A stretch of 64,000 bases of DNA from Poriferisodalis sp965237655 (GTDB taxonomy: Bacteria; Actinomycetota; Acidimicrobiia; Acidimicrobiales; Poriferisodalaceae), in NCBI RefSeq assembly GCF_965237655.1, contig NZ_CBDEGB010000002.1:1860001-1924000 (forward strand), given 5' to 3'. Position 1 is the first letter of the stretch; every line of letters starts with the position of its first letter. Positions 8,289-17,519 of the stretch are shown one piece after another. Position numbers and translations under genes: made by a program. Under the pieces are notes generated by a model that did no database searches, was not told the DNA's origin, and saw nothing but the letters and a program-made list of their open reading frames with translations.

Positions 8289-10187
8289 ATGAATAACGAC
8301 GACAAAGCGGCCAGCGCCGATCCGATGGATCCAAAGGCGCCGACGCCGTTCACCGCCTCGGCCAACTCCGCGGCGGCTGCGATCTCCTTCGACGACCCTG
8401 GCGACTTCGATCGAGCAACCCGGGGACTCATCGCCCAGCTCGACGGCGGTCGAGTCACCATGGGCGATCATGTCGTGTTCGACGTCGCCCGTCACTCGTT
8501 CGTCACAGAGACAGACGAGGCACCGTCCTCAGTGCATCCGGGGCTGTGGCGTCAGGCCCGCCTCAACGTCAACCACGGGCTATTCGAGGTGGCCGACGGC
8601 GTATGGCAGGTCCGGGGCTACGACATTGCAAACATCACGTTCATGGCCGGCACCGACGGCTGGCTGGTCATTGATCCGCTGACCAATGCGGCGGCGGCTG
8701 CGGCCGCGCTGGACTTAGCCAACCGCACCCTCGGCCCTCGCCCGGTGGCCTCGATCATCTACACCCACTCCCACGTCGACCACTTCGGCGGCGTGCTGGG
8801 CGTGACGACTCACGAAGCCGTAGCCAGCGGCGACGTCCAGATCGTCGCCCCCGATGGATTCCTCGAAGAAGTGGTCAGCGAGTTCGTCATCGCAGGGCCG
8901 ATCATGGGCCGGCGGGCGGCATACCAGTTCGGTCCCCTGCTGGCGCCCGGACCGCTCGGGCATGTCGACTGCGGCTTGGGCTCGGCGATGGGCTTGGCAC
9001 GGTCAGACCTGCTGGCCCCGACTGACACCATCACCGAGACCGGCGAGGAACAGACCCTCAGCGGCATCCGGATCGTCTTCCAGAACACGCCCGATGCCGA
9101 GGCACCCGCCGAGATGAACTTCTTCTTCCCGGACAAGCGGCTGCTGTGCATGGCCGAGAACTGCACGCACACGCTGCACAACCTGTACCCGATCCGCGGT
9201 GCGCAAACCCGTGACGCACTCGCATGGAGCAAGTACATCCAAGAAGCGACGGACCTGTGGGGCGCCGACACCGACGTCATGTTCGCAAGCCACCACTGGC
9301 CCCGGTTCGGCAAGGACGACGTGCGGGCCTTCCTTTCCTTGCAGCGAGACGTGTACCGCTGGATGCACGACCAGACGATGCGGCTGGCCAACCAAGGGTT
9401 GCGGCCCACCGAGATCGCAGCCCAGCTTCGCCTGCCCGCCGAGTTCGACCAGTCCCACGTGCAGGGGTACTACGGCACGGTGTCGCACAACTGCCGCTCG
9501 GTGTACAACCGCTATCTCGGCTGGTACGACGGCAATCCGGCCAACCTGGATCCGCTGACGCCGGCCGAGGCGGGCACGAATTACGTCGAGTTCATGGGCG
9601 GAGCAGAGGACGTTCTCACAAGAGCTCGCTCGTGCTTCGAGCGGGGCGAGTACCGCTGGGTGACCCAGGTCGTCAATCACGTGGTCTTCGCCGACCCGTC
9701 GAACCAGGAAGCTCGCAACCTGCAGGCCGACGCGCTCGAGCAACTCGGCTACCAGTCCGAGTCGGCGACGTGGCGCAACGCCTATCTCATGGGTGCAAAG
9801 GAGCTCCGCGAGGGCAGTCCCGACTGGGGCCGACTTCCCACCCGGGACATGTCAGGGGCCATGACCGCCGAGCATCTGTTCGACGTGATCGGCGTCCGCT
9901 TTGATCCTGCTGCGTTCGACGCAGGTCCGTTCACGTTGAATGTCCACCTCACCGATCTCGGTGAGAACCACGTGTTCGGCGTCGGCCGCTCGGCCATCCA
10001 CCACAGGCCCAATGCCGTCGATCCCGATGCCTCGGCTTCGATCCGCACCGACCGGGCAACATTGGCTGCGGCGCTCAACGATGTGGCAGCGCTCGAGCGA
10101 GCCGAAATCTCCGGCAATCAGGAGTTGGTGCGAGCGCTGCTCGAAAGCCTGACAGTGTTCACCACGGCACCCCTGATCGAACCCTGA
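8289..10187 (+). CDS. Alkyl/aryl-sulfatase, metallo-beta-lactamase fold (SdsA1/BDS1 type)
   Basis: A 632-residue enzyme expected to hydrolyse primary or secondary alkyl sulfate esters to alcohol and sulfate. The dinuclear zinc motif THSHVDHFGG is present, followed by further ligand regions AENCTHTLHN and FASHHWPRFGKDD. The helical dimerisation domain and a C-terminal SCP2-like domain (from about residue 510) complete the SdsA1 architecture. No signal peptide is seen, so it is probably cytosolic. ATG 8289 lies 26 bp after the P450 stop; an earlier in-frame start would overlap the P450. It complements the sulfotransferase/PAPS block at the far end of the window. Confidence 0.9.
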   Translation: MNNDDKAASADPMDPKAPTPFTASANSAAAAISFDDPGDFDRATRGLIAQLDGGRVTMGDHVVFDVARHSFVTETDEAPSSVHPGLWRQARLNVNHGLFEVADGVWQVRGYDIANITFMAGTDGWLVIDPLTNAAAAAAALDLANRTLGPRPVASIIYTHSHVDHFGGVLGVTTHEAVASGDVQIVAPDGFLEEVVSEFVIAGPIMGRRAAYQFGPLLAPGPLGHVDCGLGSAMGLARSDLLAPTDTITETGEEQTLSGIRIVFQNTPDAEAPAEMNFFFPDKRLLCMAENCTHTLHNLYPIRGAQTRDALAWSKYIQEATDLWGADTDVMFASHHWPRFGKDDVRAFLSLQRDVYRWMHDQTMRLANQGLRPTEIAAQLRLPAEFDQSHVQGYYGTVSHNCRSVYNRYLGWYDGNPANLDPLTPAEAGTNYVEFMGGAEDVLTRARSCFERGEYRWVTQVVNHVVFADPSNQEARNLQADALEQLGYQSESATWRNAYLMGAKELREGSPDWGRLPTRDMSGAMTAEHLFDVIGVRFDPAAFDAGPFTLNVHLTDLGENHVFGVGRSAIHHRPNAVDPDASASIRTDRATLAAALNDVAALERAEISGNQELVRALLESLTVFTTAPLIEP

Positions 10188-10210
10188 CCCCGGCACCCTG
10201 GGAGACACCC

Positions 10211-10609
10211 ATGCCGCTCGACAAGCCCTACCTCGACGTGCCCGGCACCACCATTTTCGATACCGAACAAGCCCGGAAGGGCTATTGGCTCAACCAGTTC
10301 TGCATGTCGTTGATGAGTGAGGCGAACCGCGAGCGGTTCCGTGCCGACGAGCGTGCCTACGTCGAGGAATGGAACATGTCCGATGAGCAGAAGGCCGGTG
10401 TGCTCGACCGCGACTTCAACCGCCTGATCGGCCTCGGCGGCAATATCTATTTCTTGGCAAAGATTGGCGCCACCGACGGCTTGTCGTTCGTCCAAATCGT
10501 CAGCTCAATGACCGAGAACGACGAGGAGGGCCACAAGGCGATGATGCTCGCTGGCGGCCGATCTCCCGACGGCAACCGCTACCTGAGCGAGTGGGAGGCG
10601 CAGCAGTGA
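10211..10609 (+). CDS. Extradiol ring-cleavage dioxygenase alpha subunit, LigA-type
   Basis: A 132-residue all-helical protein matching LigA, the small subunit of protocatechuate 4,5-dioxygenase-type enzymes. Family landmarks are KGYWLNQFCMSLMSEANR, with helix residues that cover the active site, and the segment MSDEQKAGVLDRDFNRLIGLGGNIYFLAKI. Its stop overlaps the start of the catalytic beta subunit in a GTGA junction, which indicates translational coupling. The true substrate may differ from protocatechuate. Confidence 0.85.
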   Translation: MPLDKPYLDVPGTTIFDTEQARKGYWLNQFCMSLMSEANRERFRADERAYVEEWNMSDEQKAGVLDRDFNRLIGLGGNIYFLAKIGATDGLSFVQIVSSMTENDEEGHKAMMLAGGRSPDGNRYLSEWEAQQ

Positions 10610-11493
10610 GCGCTCGCATCACCGCCAGTGTCTTCACGAGCCACGTGCCCGCCATCGGCGTCGCCATCGACCAGGGCAAGACCGGCGAAACCTACTGGCA
10701 GCCCCTGTTTGCGGGGTTCGAACCGGCACGTGCGTGGATCCGGGAGAACTCGCCCGACGCAGTGATCCTCGTCTACAACGACCACGCCAACGCGTTCGGG
10801 CTCGAGATGATCCCGACGTTCGCCCTCGGCCTAGCAGCGAGCTACGAACCAGCCGACGAAGGCTGGGGTCCCCGGCCCGTGCCGACCGTCCACGGCCACC
10901 CGGAGCTGGCGGCGCACATCGCGCACTCCGTGATCCAGCAGGACTTCGATCTGACCCTGGTGAACGAGATGACGGTCGACCACGGGCTCACGGTCCCGCT
11001 GTCGATCATGTTCGGCCAGCCCCCGGCATGGCCCTGCCCGGTCGTGCCGCTCGCTGTCAACGTCGTGCAGTACCCGGTTCCGTCGGGCTGGCGCTGCTTG
11101 CAGCTCGGCCAGGCCATCCGGCGCGCCGTCGAGAGCTTCGACGACGATCTCAACGTTCAGATCTGGGGCACCGGCGGCATGAGCCACCAGCTCCAAGGGC
11201 CTCGCGCCGGTCTCATCAACCAGCCGTGGGACAAGGCGTTCATGGACCGACTGGTCGCCGATCCCGCCGATCTAGCCGGCATGCCCCATATCGACTACGT
11301 CCGCGAGGCCGGCTCCGAAGGCATCGAGCTGGTCATGTGGCTCATTGCACGAGGGGCGATGGCCGACTGTGCTGATGTCGCCGACCCGGCCGGCCGTTCC
11401 GGTGATGCAGCGCCTTCAGTTGTCCACCGCCTGTATCACGTGCCGGCCAGCAACACCGCCGTCGGCCAACTCATCCTGGAAGATCACTCCTAG
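10606..11493 (+). CDS. Extradiol ring-cleavage dioxygenase beta (catalytic) subunit, LigB-type
   Basis: A 295-residue class III extradiol dioxygenase catalytic subunit that opens a catechol-type ring with O2. Expected Fe(II) ligands are visible: His in FTSHVPAIG, His in YNDHANAFG and the distal Glu in SEGIELVMWLIA. The catalytic His lies in TVDHGLTVPLS. GTG 10606 overlaps the alpha-subunit stop and is preferred over an upstream start inside the alpha gene. Together with the Rieske dioxygenase and dihydrodiol-type SDR downstream it suggests an aromatic-ring degradation route. Confidence 0.88.
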   Translation: MSARITASVFTSHVPAIGVAIDQGKTGETYWQPLFAGFEPARAWIRENSPDAVILVYNDHANAFGLEMIPTFALGLAASYEPADEGWGPRPVPTVHGHPELAAHIAHSVIQQDFDLTLVNEMTVDHGLTVPLSIMFGQPPAWPCPVVPLAVNVVQYPVPSGWRCLQLGQAIRRAVESFDDDLNVQIWGTGGMSHQLQGPRAGLINQPWDKAFMDRLVADPADLAGMPHIDYVREAGSEGIELVMWLIARGAMADCADVADPAGRSGDAAPSVVHRLYHVPASNTAVGQLILEDHS

Positions 11494-11561
11494 CGCTCTA
11501 GCGCCCGTGTCCGGCGACACTGAGAATCCGGCGCTACCAGCGTCGCTAGCGTTAGACGGCG

Positions 11562-12221
11562 ATGTCGTTCACGGGTGACCCAATTCTCGGCGAGGACGCC
11601 GACCTCGACGTCACCGAATTGGGCAAACGCCAGCGCAACAAGCTGGACAAGCAGCGGCGCATCGTCGCCGCTGCCACCGCCCTCTTCCAAGCGAAGGGCT
11701 TCGAGGACACCACCACTGCCGAGATCGCTACGGCCGCAGGAATTGGCGCGGGCACGCTCTATCTCTACGTCGAGTCGAAAGAGGAGTTGCTGGTCAGCGC
11801 ATTCGTCAACGTGGCAGGCGAGGCGTGGACCGAAGCGTTCGAGCTCGTCGACCGCTCAGCGAGTGTGGTCGATCAGATCATGACGCTGCTGCTCCACGTC
11901 ACCGACCATCACGAAGCGGATCGCCGGCTGGCTCGATCGTTCTTCAAGGAGCTCCCTTACGTGAGCACGTCCGGCCGTGCCGGTACCGATGCATTCACTG
12001 GCTGGTTCTCCAATCGGCTCGCCTCGCTGCTCGACGACGCGAGCGCTAACGGCATGCTCGATCCCGACGTCCCCAAGTACACGCTGGCCTTCAACCTCTA
12101 TTCGCTCTGGCAGGTCCTCATGCGGCGCCTCGTCACGGACAGGATCGCCTACGACGAGATGGTGACGCAGCTCGAAGACGCCGTTCGAGTTGCGGTGTGG
12201 GGGATGGCGCCAGAAGCCTGA
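11562..12221 (+). CDS. TetR/AcrR family transcriptional regulator
   Basis: A 219-residue regulator with a classical TetR N-terminal helix-turn-helix (ALFQAKGFEDTTTAEIA, then GIGAGTLYLYVESKEELL, residues about 45-83). A helical ligand-binding C-terminal domain follows. It sits directly after ligAB and before the minus-strand ring-hydroxylating genes, so it plausibly controls the catabolic block. It ends 5 bp before the stop of a convergent LLM pseudogene. The ligand is unknown. Confidence 0.9.
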   Translation: MSFTGDPILGEDADLDVTELGKRQRNKLDKQRRIVAAATALFQAKGFEDTTTAEIATAAGIGAGTLYLYVESKEELLVSAFVNVAGEAWTEAFELVDRSASVVDQIMTLLLHVTDHHEADRRLARSFFKELPYVSTSGRAGTDAFTGWFSNRLASLLDDASANGMLDPDVPKYTLAFNLYSLWQVLMRRLVTDRIAYDEMVTQLEDAVRVAVWGMAPEA

Positions 12222-12225
12222 GCCT

Positions 12226-12548
12226 TCAGGCGGCCTTCGCCACCGGACCGACGGTGTCGAGCCACCTGCGCATGAGCGCCACAATCTCGGCAGGCCCGTC
12301 GCCGGCCGCGAAGACCTTGAGATGCGTAGCGCCGATTCGGCGCACTGCTTGGCGACCAGGGTGGTCTGGCGCTGGGGCAGCAACAGCACGCCCGTCGCGA
12401 GCTCGGCACGTTCGGGACGCCCGCCGATCACATGATCGTTGGTGGAGATGCCGTCGAAGCCGGCCCCCTCGAGTTCACCGACCAGGCCGCGGATCACGCC
12501 CCAGTCGGTGCCCGTGTTGATGTTGCCGAAGGCCGCTCCGAGTCGCAT
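12226..12548 (-). pseudogene. Remnant of an LLM F420-dependent oxidoreductase
   Basis: Starting from ATG 12548 the minus strand reads a typical LLM N-terminus (MRLGAAFGNINTGTD, ISTNDHVIGGRPERAELATG, VLLLPQRQTTLVAKQCAE). It then changes frame and gives only a typical LLM C-terminus (KVFAAGDGPAEIVALMRRWL) before the stop. About two thirds of the barrel is missing. Both ends are preserved around a central deletion, the pattern seen in other decayed genes of this window. Confidence 0.65.
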
Positions 12549-12620
12549 GAGGTCCCGTTCTACTCGGACCAGTCGGGCCAGGCGAGCCGCTCGGACCCCT
12601 GCGGCGGCGCTCATCGACCT

Positions 12621-12673
12621 CGACTCTCTGTGCAGAAATGCCGCCTCAGGCGGCAAATTTGCACAGAGAGTCG
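12621..12673. repeat. Long hairpin, 25-bp arms with a 3-nt loop
   Basis: Arms 12621-12645 and 12649-12673 are complementary at 22 of 25 positions around loop TCA. They include CGACTCTCTGTGCA and CCGCC on one side and GGCGG and TGCACAGAGAGTCG on the other. It lies 43 bp past the minus-strand SDR stop, so it could end that transcript, although it lacks a T-run. It could also be a palindromic repeat element. I see no second copy in the window. The remaining bases 12549-12715 hold nothing recognisable. Confidence 0.55.
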
Positions 12674-12715
12674 GGAGGCGTCGCGATCCAAGCCGTGACT
12701 CCTCCGTGCCGTTCA

Positions 12716-13492
12716 CTAGGCGATGTTGGCGCCGCCATCGCTGTGCAGGAAGCGACCGGTCATGCCTCGCGACGCTTCGGATGCAAGGAACACGTAGTTC
12801 TCGGCGTGGTCCGCAGGGCCGAGGGCGACATCGAGCGGGCTGCGCTGACGGATGGACTCGACTCGGTCAGGTTCGTGCCCAAGGGATCGGTCGTACAGGC
12901 CGAGGGAGCGCAGGCCCCGCAGGTCGGTGCTGTGGGTGCCGCCGGGGGCCACACCGTTTACCCGGATTTCGGGTGCCAGCTCATGGGCCAGCGACACGAC
13001 GCAGCCGCGCACCGCGAACTTGCTGGCGACGTACAGAATTCCCCCGCGTCCGGGCGTGAAGCTGCTGGTCGAACCGGTCAGGATCACCGACCCTCGGCTC
13101 TCTCGCAGGGGTTCGATGCTGGCTCGGACCGCCAGCAGCATGGAACGCACATTGACGTCCATGGCCTCGGTGAACGCTTCGTCGAGGCCGTCATGGGGAA
13201 GCTCGGCCAGCCCGAGGTAGTAGTCGAAGAGCCCGACGCAGCTCACCAGCGTGTCGATGCCCCCGAATGCGTCGAGCATCGCCGCCACAGCGGCGTCGTT
13301 GTCGTTCGCGCTCGTGGCGTCGCCGCAGATGACAGGTCCGGCCGACGCCTCGGCCAACGCCTCGCACTTGAGCGGATCGATCTCCAGCGTGCCCACGCTG
13401 GCTCCCTCGGCCAAGAAGGCGTCATGCACACCTCGGCCGATGCCTGAGCCTGCCCCGATGATCAGTGCTCGTTTGCCGGCCAGCCTGCTCAT
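12716..13492 (-). CDS. SDR oxidoreductase, cis-dihydrodiol dehydrogenase-like
   Basis: A 258-residue short-chain dehydrogenase with the NAD-binding GAGSGIGR (residues about 13-20) and the catalytic Tyr/Lys in YVASK. The stretch NGVAPGGTHSTDLRGLRSLG resembles the substrate loop of BphB/HcaB-type 2,3-dihydrodiol dehydrogenases. These oxidise the cis-diol made by Rieske dioxygenases to a catechol. It follows the dioxygenase alpha and beta genes on the same strand, 10 bp past the beta stop, which supports that role. The C-terminal GRFLHSDGGANIA is typical of SDRs. Confidence 0.87.
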   Translation of the reverse strand: MSRLAGKRALIIGAGSGIGRGVHDAFLAEGASVGTLEIDPLKCEALAEASAGPVICGDATSANDNDAAVAAMLDAFGGIDTLVSCVGLFDYYLGLAELPHDGLDEAFTEAMDVNVRSMLLAVRASIEPLRESRGSVILTGSTSSFTPGRGGILYVASKFAVRGCVVSLAHELAPEIRVNGVAPGGTHSTDLRGLRSLGLYDRSLGHEPDRVESIRQRSPLDVALGPADHAENYVFLASEASRGMTGRFLHSDGGANIA

Positions 13493-13502
13493 GGAGAGAT
13501 CG

Positions 13503-14033
13503 TCACAGGAAGATGGCCAGGTTCTGGGTGCGCAGCACCGATTCGTCGATCTGGATGTCCCTCGATCGCAGGCGCATCCCGTCCGGCGTCGGTATCAGGA
13601 CGTCGGTCCGACCGGCGGACAGCAAGCTCGGTGCTGTCCGGTCGCCACGAGAGCGATACAGCAGCACCGCCGATTCCACGATGAGCTCGTCGCCGTCGCC
13701 CTCGAAGGTCCGGACATTGGAGATGTGGTGGCGGATCCGGCTCTGGGGATCCTCGGTCCACGCGTAATCGGTCCCGAACCGCTGCACTCGCTTGGACAGC
13801 GAGAACCAGTCCTCGTCGAAGTGATCCATCGTTTGCAGATCGGCCTCGTCGGCTGCTTTCACGGCCGTGACTCGCACCGGCATCCGGTAGCGGATCTGCG
13901 GATCCATGAGCTCAAGCCATCCTTCGAAGTCGGCACTGTCAAGAAGGTGCGCTTCCTCCACCAGGAATTGCGCAGCGGACTGGTGCCGCGAGTCGCTGTA
14001 TGGCAGCGGGGCCCGGGCCCGCTGCAAACTCAT
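13503..14033 (-). CDS. Aromatic-ring-hydroxylating dioxygenase beta subunit
   Basis: A 176-residue NTF2-fold small subunit of a Rieske non-heme iron dioxygenase. It gives structural support to the alpha subunit and has no metal centre. Family landmarks are QFLVEEAHLLDSADFEGWLEL, DPQIRYRMPVRV, RHHISNVRTFE and the C-terminal SRDIQIDESVLRTQNLAIFL. ATG 14033 overlaps the alpha-subunit stop by 4 bp (ATGA), so the pair is translationally coupled. A much longer reading upstream in this frame only mirrors the alpha gene. Confidence 0.9.
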   Translation of the reverse strand: MSLQRARAPLPYSDSRHQSAAQFLVEEAHLLDSADFEGWLELMDPQIRYRMPVRVTAVKAADEADLQTMDHFDEDWFSLSKRVQRFGTDYAWTEDPQSRIRHHISNVRTFEGDGDELIVESAVLLYRSRGDRTAPSLLSAGRTDVLIPTPDGMRLRSRDIQIDESVLRTQNLAIFL

Positions 14034-15400
14034 GCGAGCGTCTCCCCCATGCCGAAGGCGATCATCTCGCGTTCGGGTGCTGGCCGGGAGACCAGTTCGG
14101 CCCACATCGAGAACCAGTGGCGCTGGTTGTGCTCGCCGAAGCCCTGATACGCCGTGCCTGGGCCACCGAAGCCCTCGAATTGCTCGACAATCGGATCGCC
14201 GTCGAGCGTCAGGCCCATGCGGTTGTTGAGGAGCAGGTTTCGTGCCATTGATCCCCGTGCCATCGTCGTGATCGACACCCAGTTCTCGACATCGTCCTGC
14301 TCGAACATCCCCGACGACCCGAAACACATCAAGTACGCCTTGTACGAAGCGGCCTTGTAGTCGTCCGGGGCATCGGCCGCCACGCAGAACCACGAGTACA
14401 CCTCGGTTTCGCCGGGTCCGACGGGCTGCCACAGGCGCACCGAGATGAACGGCGTGATCCGCCCTTCGCCGTCGGTCTGGGGCCAGTTGTGGACGAAGCT
14501 CAGGTTGGGGAACAGCGTCGCCGCCGACGGCATGAAGCCCGACTCCCCTGCCAGCGCACGTTGAGGAGCGCTCAGCCTCTCCCCCATGCGATCGATCATC
14601 TCGTCGGGGTAGCCGACGTACTGCAGTCCTGTCCTGAACCCGCTGCCGGCCGGCAGCTTGTAGGTGGTGCCGCCGCCGGGTCCCGCGTGCCACAGCACGC
14701 CCTCTTTGCGCTTGTAGGGCTTCGGCTCGCCGAAGAGCTCGATGTCGACCACGCTCGCATGGGTGTGGGGCGTGTGGTAGCTGTCGCCCATGAAGTTCTC
14801 GGCGCCGATCTTCCAGTTCGCCTCGATGCGCCAGCGCTGCGGGCCGCGGAACTCCATCCCCGCAGCGCTCTGGCCGGTGTAGAAGTCGAGGTAGAACGCA
14901 AAGTCCCCCAGCCAGGTCTCGAAGTCGGGGGCGTCCGGGTCGAGGCTGGCGAAGATCATTCCGTTGCGAACTGCGATCGACGGGGCCGGCAGGAGTGCCT
15001 GACCTTCCTTGATGAAGCCCGCATCGCCGCCGTAGGCGTCCGCGTGGAACGGCAGCCCGGCGAGTTGGCCGTCGTTGCGGTAGGTCCATGCGTGGTACGG
15101 GCACCGGAATGTCCGGGCGCTGCCCCGTTCGGCACGGCAGACCTGCATGCCTCGGTGGACGCACATGTTGAACATCACATGAATCTGTCCGTCGCTGTCG
15201 CGGGTAACCAGGAACGAATCGTCCAAGATGTTGCGGACGACGTAGTCGTTCGGCTTGGCGATCTCGGACTCGTGGGCCAGGAAGTTCCACGACCGGCCGA
15301 ACAGCCGAGCCCGCTCCAGCTCGAACACTTCGGCGTCGTTGTACAGGTATGCAGGAATGAGGCCCTGACGCACCGCGGCGGTGACCTCGTCGATCTCCAT
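14030..15400 (-). CDS. Aromatic-ring-hydroxylating dioxygenase alpha subunit (Rieske)
   Basis: A 456-residue catalytic subunit. The Rieske 2Fe-2S ligands are visible as CVHRG and, 17 residues on, CPYHAW. The mononuclear iron site follows as ENFMGDSYHTPHTH, with the bridging Asp and the two His. ATG 15400 lies 5 nt after GGGGGAGGA, which decides the start over longer readings. It should add O2 across an aromatic ring using electrons from a ferredoxin/reductase not encoded here. With the beta subunit and the SDR downstream it forms a compact dihydroxylation operon. Confidence 0.93.
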   Translation of the reverse strand: MEIDEVTAAVRQGLIPAYLYNDAEVFELERARLFGRSWNFLAHESEIAKPNDYVVRNILDDSFLVTRDSDGQIHVMFNMCVHRGMQVCRAERGSARTFRCPYHAWTYRNDGQLAGLPFHADAYGGDAGFIKEGQALLPAPSIAVRNGMIFASLDPDAPDFETWLGDFAFYLDFYTGQSAAGMEFRGPQRWRIEANWKIGAENFMGDSYHTPHTHASVVDIELFGEPKPYKRKEGVLWHAGPGGGTTYKLPAGSGFRTGLQYVGYPDEMIDRMGERLSAPQRALAGESGFMPSAATLFPNLSFVHNWPQTDGEGRITPFISVRLWQPVGPGETEVYSWFCVAADAPDDYKAASYKAYLMCFGSSGMFEQDDVENWVSITTMARGSMARNLLLNNRMGLTLDGDPIVEQFEGFGGPGTAYQGFGEHNQRHWFSMWAELVSRPAPEREMIAFGMGETLA

Positions 15401-15417
15401 AAGTCCTCCCCCGTGCC

Positions 15418-16158
15418 CTAGTTCAGCCCAATTCGGTCCTGTTCGAGAGCCGCCAGATGGTGTCGCCACAGGGTCTCACGGTTGAAGGCCCCGCCGAGGT
15501 CCGGCAGTTCGGCCAGGTCGGCGCTCGGAATCGCCTCGGGAATCATGCCTGCGGAGCGCACACGCAGGTGAATACGGGCAAGCGTGTCGAGCTGCAGGGC
15601 CCGCAGCACCGCCTCGGCGACGTCAGCCCCGATGGTCACCACGCCGTGCCCCTTCAGCACGAGGGCCTCGGCGCTGCCCAGCGACGCCACCATCTCTGCG
15701 GCCAGCTCGTCGGTGCGGATCAGAACCGAACGCGGGTGCACCCGGATGCCGGCGGCTGCGAGATGGGTCGCCGGGATGTCGTAGGCGCCGAAGATCGGCT
15801 CGAGTGCGAACCCCGCAAGGCTGGCCACCACGACATCGGGCGGATGGGCGTGCACCGCACAGGCAACGTCAGGACGGGCCGCAAGCACCGACGTGTGGAT
15901 CGGCAGCTCGCTCGGCACCCTGTAGTCGCCACCGGGATCGTCGATGATCTCGCCCGAGTCGACATCGACGACGCGCACGTCTTCTGGCGTCGTGAACCGA
16001 AGTCCCGCTTCCTCGGGCCCACGGCACCGCACCAGCGCCCGGTTGCCGTCGAGCCGCAAGCTGATGTGCCCCAAGATGTTCTCGACCAGCCCGCGATAGG
16101 CCATCACCCGACACCCAATGGCAACCTCACGCCGAAGCCGATCAAGGCCGCCGCTCAC
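15418..16158 (-). CDS. Class II aldolase/adducin family protein
   Basis: A 246-residue zinc-dependent class II aldolase-type protein. Candidate metal ligands are the His pair in AVHAHPPDV and the later His in LKGHGVVTIG. The N-terminal stretch ILGHISLRL is also typical. Such enzymes cleave fuculose-phosphate-like sugars or decarboxylate/aldol-cleave aromatic-pathway intermediates. It lies upstream of the dioxygenase alpha gene with 17 bp between them, so it is probably in the same operon and may act on a ring-cleavage product. The start is GTG 16158. Confidence 0.83.
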   Translation of the reverse strand: MSGGLDRLRREVAIGCRVMAYRGLVENILGHISLRLDGNRALVRCRGPEEAGLRFTTPEDVRVVDVDSGEIIDDPGGDYRVPSELPIHTSVLAARPDVACAVHAHPPDVVVASLAGFALEPIFGAYDIPATHLAAAGIRVHPRSVLIRTDELAAEMVASLGSAEALVLKGHGVVTIGADVAEAVLRALQLDTLARIHLRVRSAGMIPEAIPSADLAELPDLGGAFNRETLWRHHLAALEQDRIGLN

Positions 16159-16183
16159 GATTTGAGGCTATAACCGCACTGTC

Positions 16184-17422
16184 ATGACACCCGACGACTC
16201 TGCGCATCCCGAACGCGACCGACCTTCGACTGAGTCCAACCCGGACACGAAGACTCACGGGCCGCTGGCGGGGGTCCGGGTTCTTGACCTTTCGTCGGTG
16301 TTGATGGGTCCGGCTGCCACGCGCATGCTCGGGGACCTCGGCGCCGATGTCATCTTCGTCGAGTCCGAAAAGGGCGACCGCAACCGCACCATGGGGTCCG
16401 GTCCTGCCGAGGAGCTCTCGGGCATCTCGCTCAATCTGCTGCGCAACAAGCGCAGCATTGCGATCGACCTCAAGCATCACCGCGGCCGCCAGGCATTTCT
16501 GGACATCGCCTCGACTTGCGACGTGATGATCACCGATCTCCGCCCCGGCCCGCTGAGCCGGCTCGGCTTGCACTACGAGGCGGTACGGGAAGTCCGAGAC
16601 GACATCGTGTTCTGCCGGGCCCACGGTTATCCGTCATCGAGCGCCCAGGCGAACGCTCCCGCCTATGACGACATCATCCAGTCCGCCAGCGGCGTCGGCG
16701 ATCTCTTCCGCCGCATGGGCGCCGAGCCGAGCCTGCTGCCGAGCCTCGTCGCCGACAAGGTCTGCGGACTGACCATCGCCAACGCTGTCCTCGCCGCCCT
16801 GTACCACCGGTCCCTCACCGGCGAGGGGCAATGCATCGAGATCCCGATGATCGACGTCATGCGGGCCTTCGTGCTCACCGAGCACGGCTCGGGCGCGATC
16901 TCCGAGTCTCCCGTCGCGGACGCCGGCTATGCCCGCATCCTGACGCCCGAGCGCAAGCCGCAGCCGACTGCTGACGGTTGGATCAACATCCTCCCCTACG
17001 ACCAGGCGCACTACGTCGCTCTCTTCGAAGCCGGGGGTCGCCTCGATCTCGCCACTGATGAACGCTTCGCGACGCCCATCGAGCGCGTCGTCCACAGCGA
17101 CAGCCTGTACCGCGACGCCACGACCGTGCTCAGCCAGCGCACGACCGTCGATTGGCTGGAATTCTGCGAAGCGCACGGGATCCCGGCGACTGAGGCCACC
17201 ACGCTCGACGAGCTCATCGAGCAGCTCCCGGTCGACGAGCACCCCGTCGCAGGTCCGTACCGGGTCATCCCGCCTCCCGAGCAGTTCTCCGAGACACCTG
17301 CCGGCATCCGGCGACCTGCGCCCGGCATCGGCGAGCACGGCCGCGAAATCCTGTCCGAGATCGGCTACCACGCAACATCGATCGACGAACTCGAAGCCGA
17401 GGGCATCCTTGCGTCACCCTGA
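16184..17422 (+). CDS. CaiB/BaiF (type III) CoA-transferase
   Basis: A 412-residue family III CoA-transferase, which moves CoA between carboxylic acids. The N-terminal Rossmann-like domain (GVRVLDLSSVLMGPAATRML, LGADVIFVE) and the catalytic Asp in the NAPAYDDIIQSASG stretch are visible. GEGQCIEIPMIDVM is a conserved family strand. It is divergent from the aldolase gene with 25 bp between starts, so the two probably share a promoter region. It may activate an acid in the catabolic block. Confidence 0.9.
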   Translation: MTPDDSAHPERDRPSTESNPDTKTHGPLAGVRVLDLSSVLMGPAATRMLGDLGADVIFVESEKGDRNRTMGSGPAEELSGISLNLLRNKRSIAIDLKHHRGRQAFLDIASTCDVMITDLRPGPLSRLGLHYEAVREVRDDIVFCRAHGYPSSSAQANAPAYDDIIQSASGVGDLFRRMGAEPSLLPSLVADKVCGLTIANAVLAALYHRSLTGEGQCIEIPMIDVMRAFVLTEHGSGAISESPVADAGYARILTPERKPQPTADGWINILPYDQAHYVALFEAGGRLDLATDERFATPIERVVHSDSLYRDATTVLSQRTTVDWLEFCEAHGIPATEATTLDELIEQLPVDEHPVAGPYRVIPPPEQFSETPAGIRRPAPGIGEHGREILSEIGYHATSIDELEAEGILASP

Positions 17423-17519
17423 GCGGTGAGCACCGAGAGTGCTCGCCAGAGCCCGACCTACGATCCGCTCACGGGAGAACGGCTCCTTGCCGAGCGATTC
17501 ACGACAGAACGGAGCGACG

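Noticed and set aside
13503..15290. A single 595-codon frame spanning the dioxygenase beta gene and most of the alpha gene region
   Set aside because: Only its last 176 codons match the beta family. The upstream part is an out-of-frame reading of the alpha subunit.
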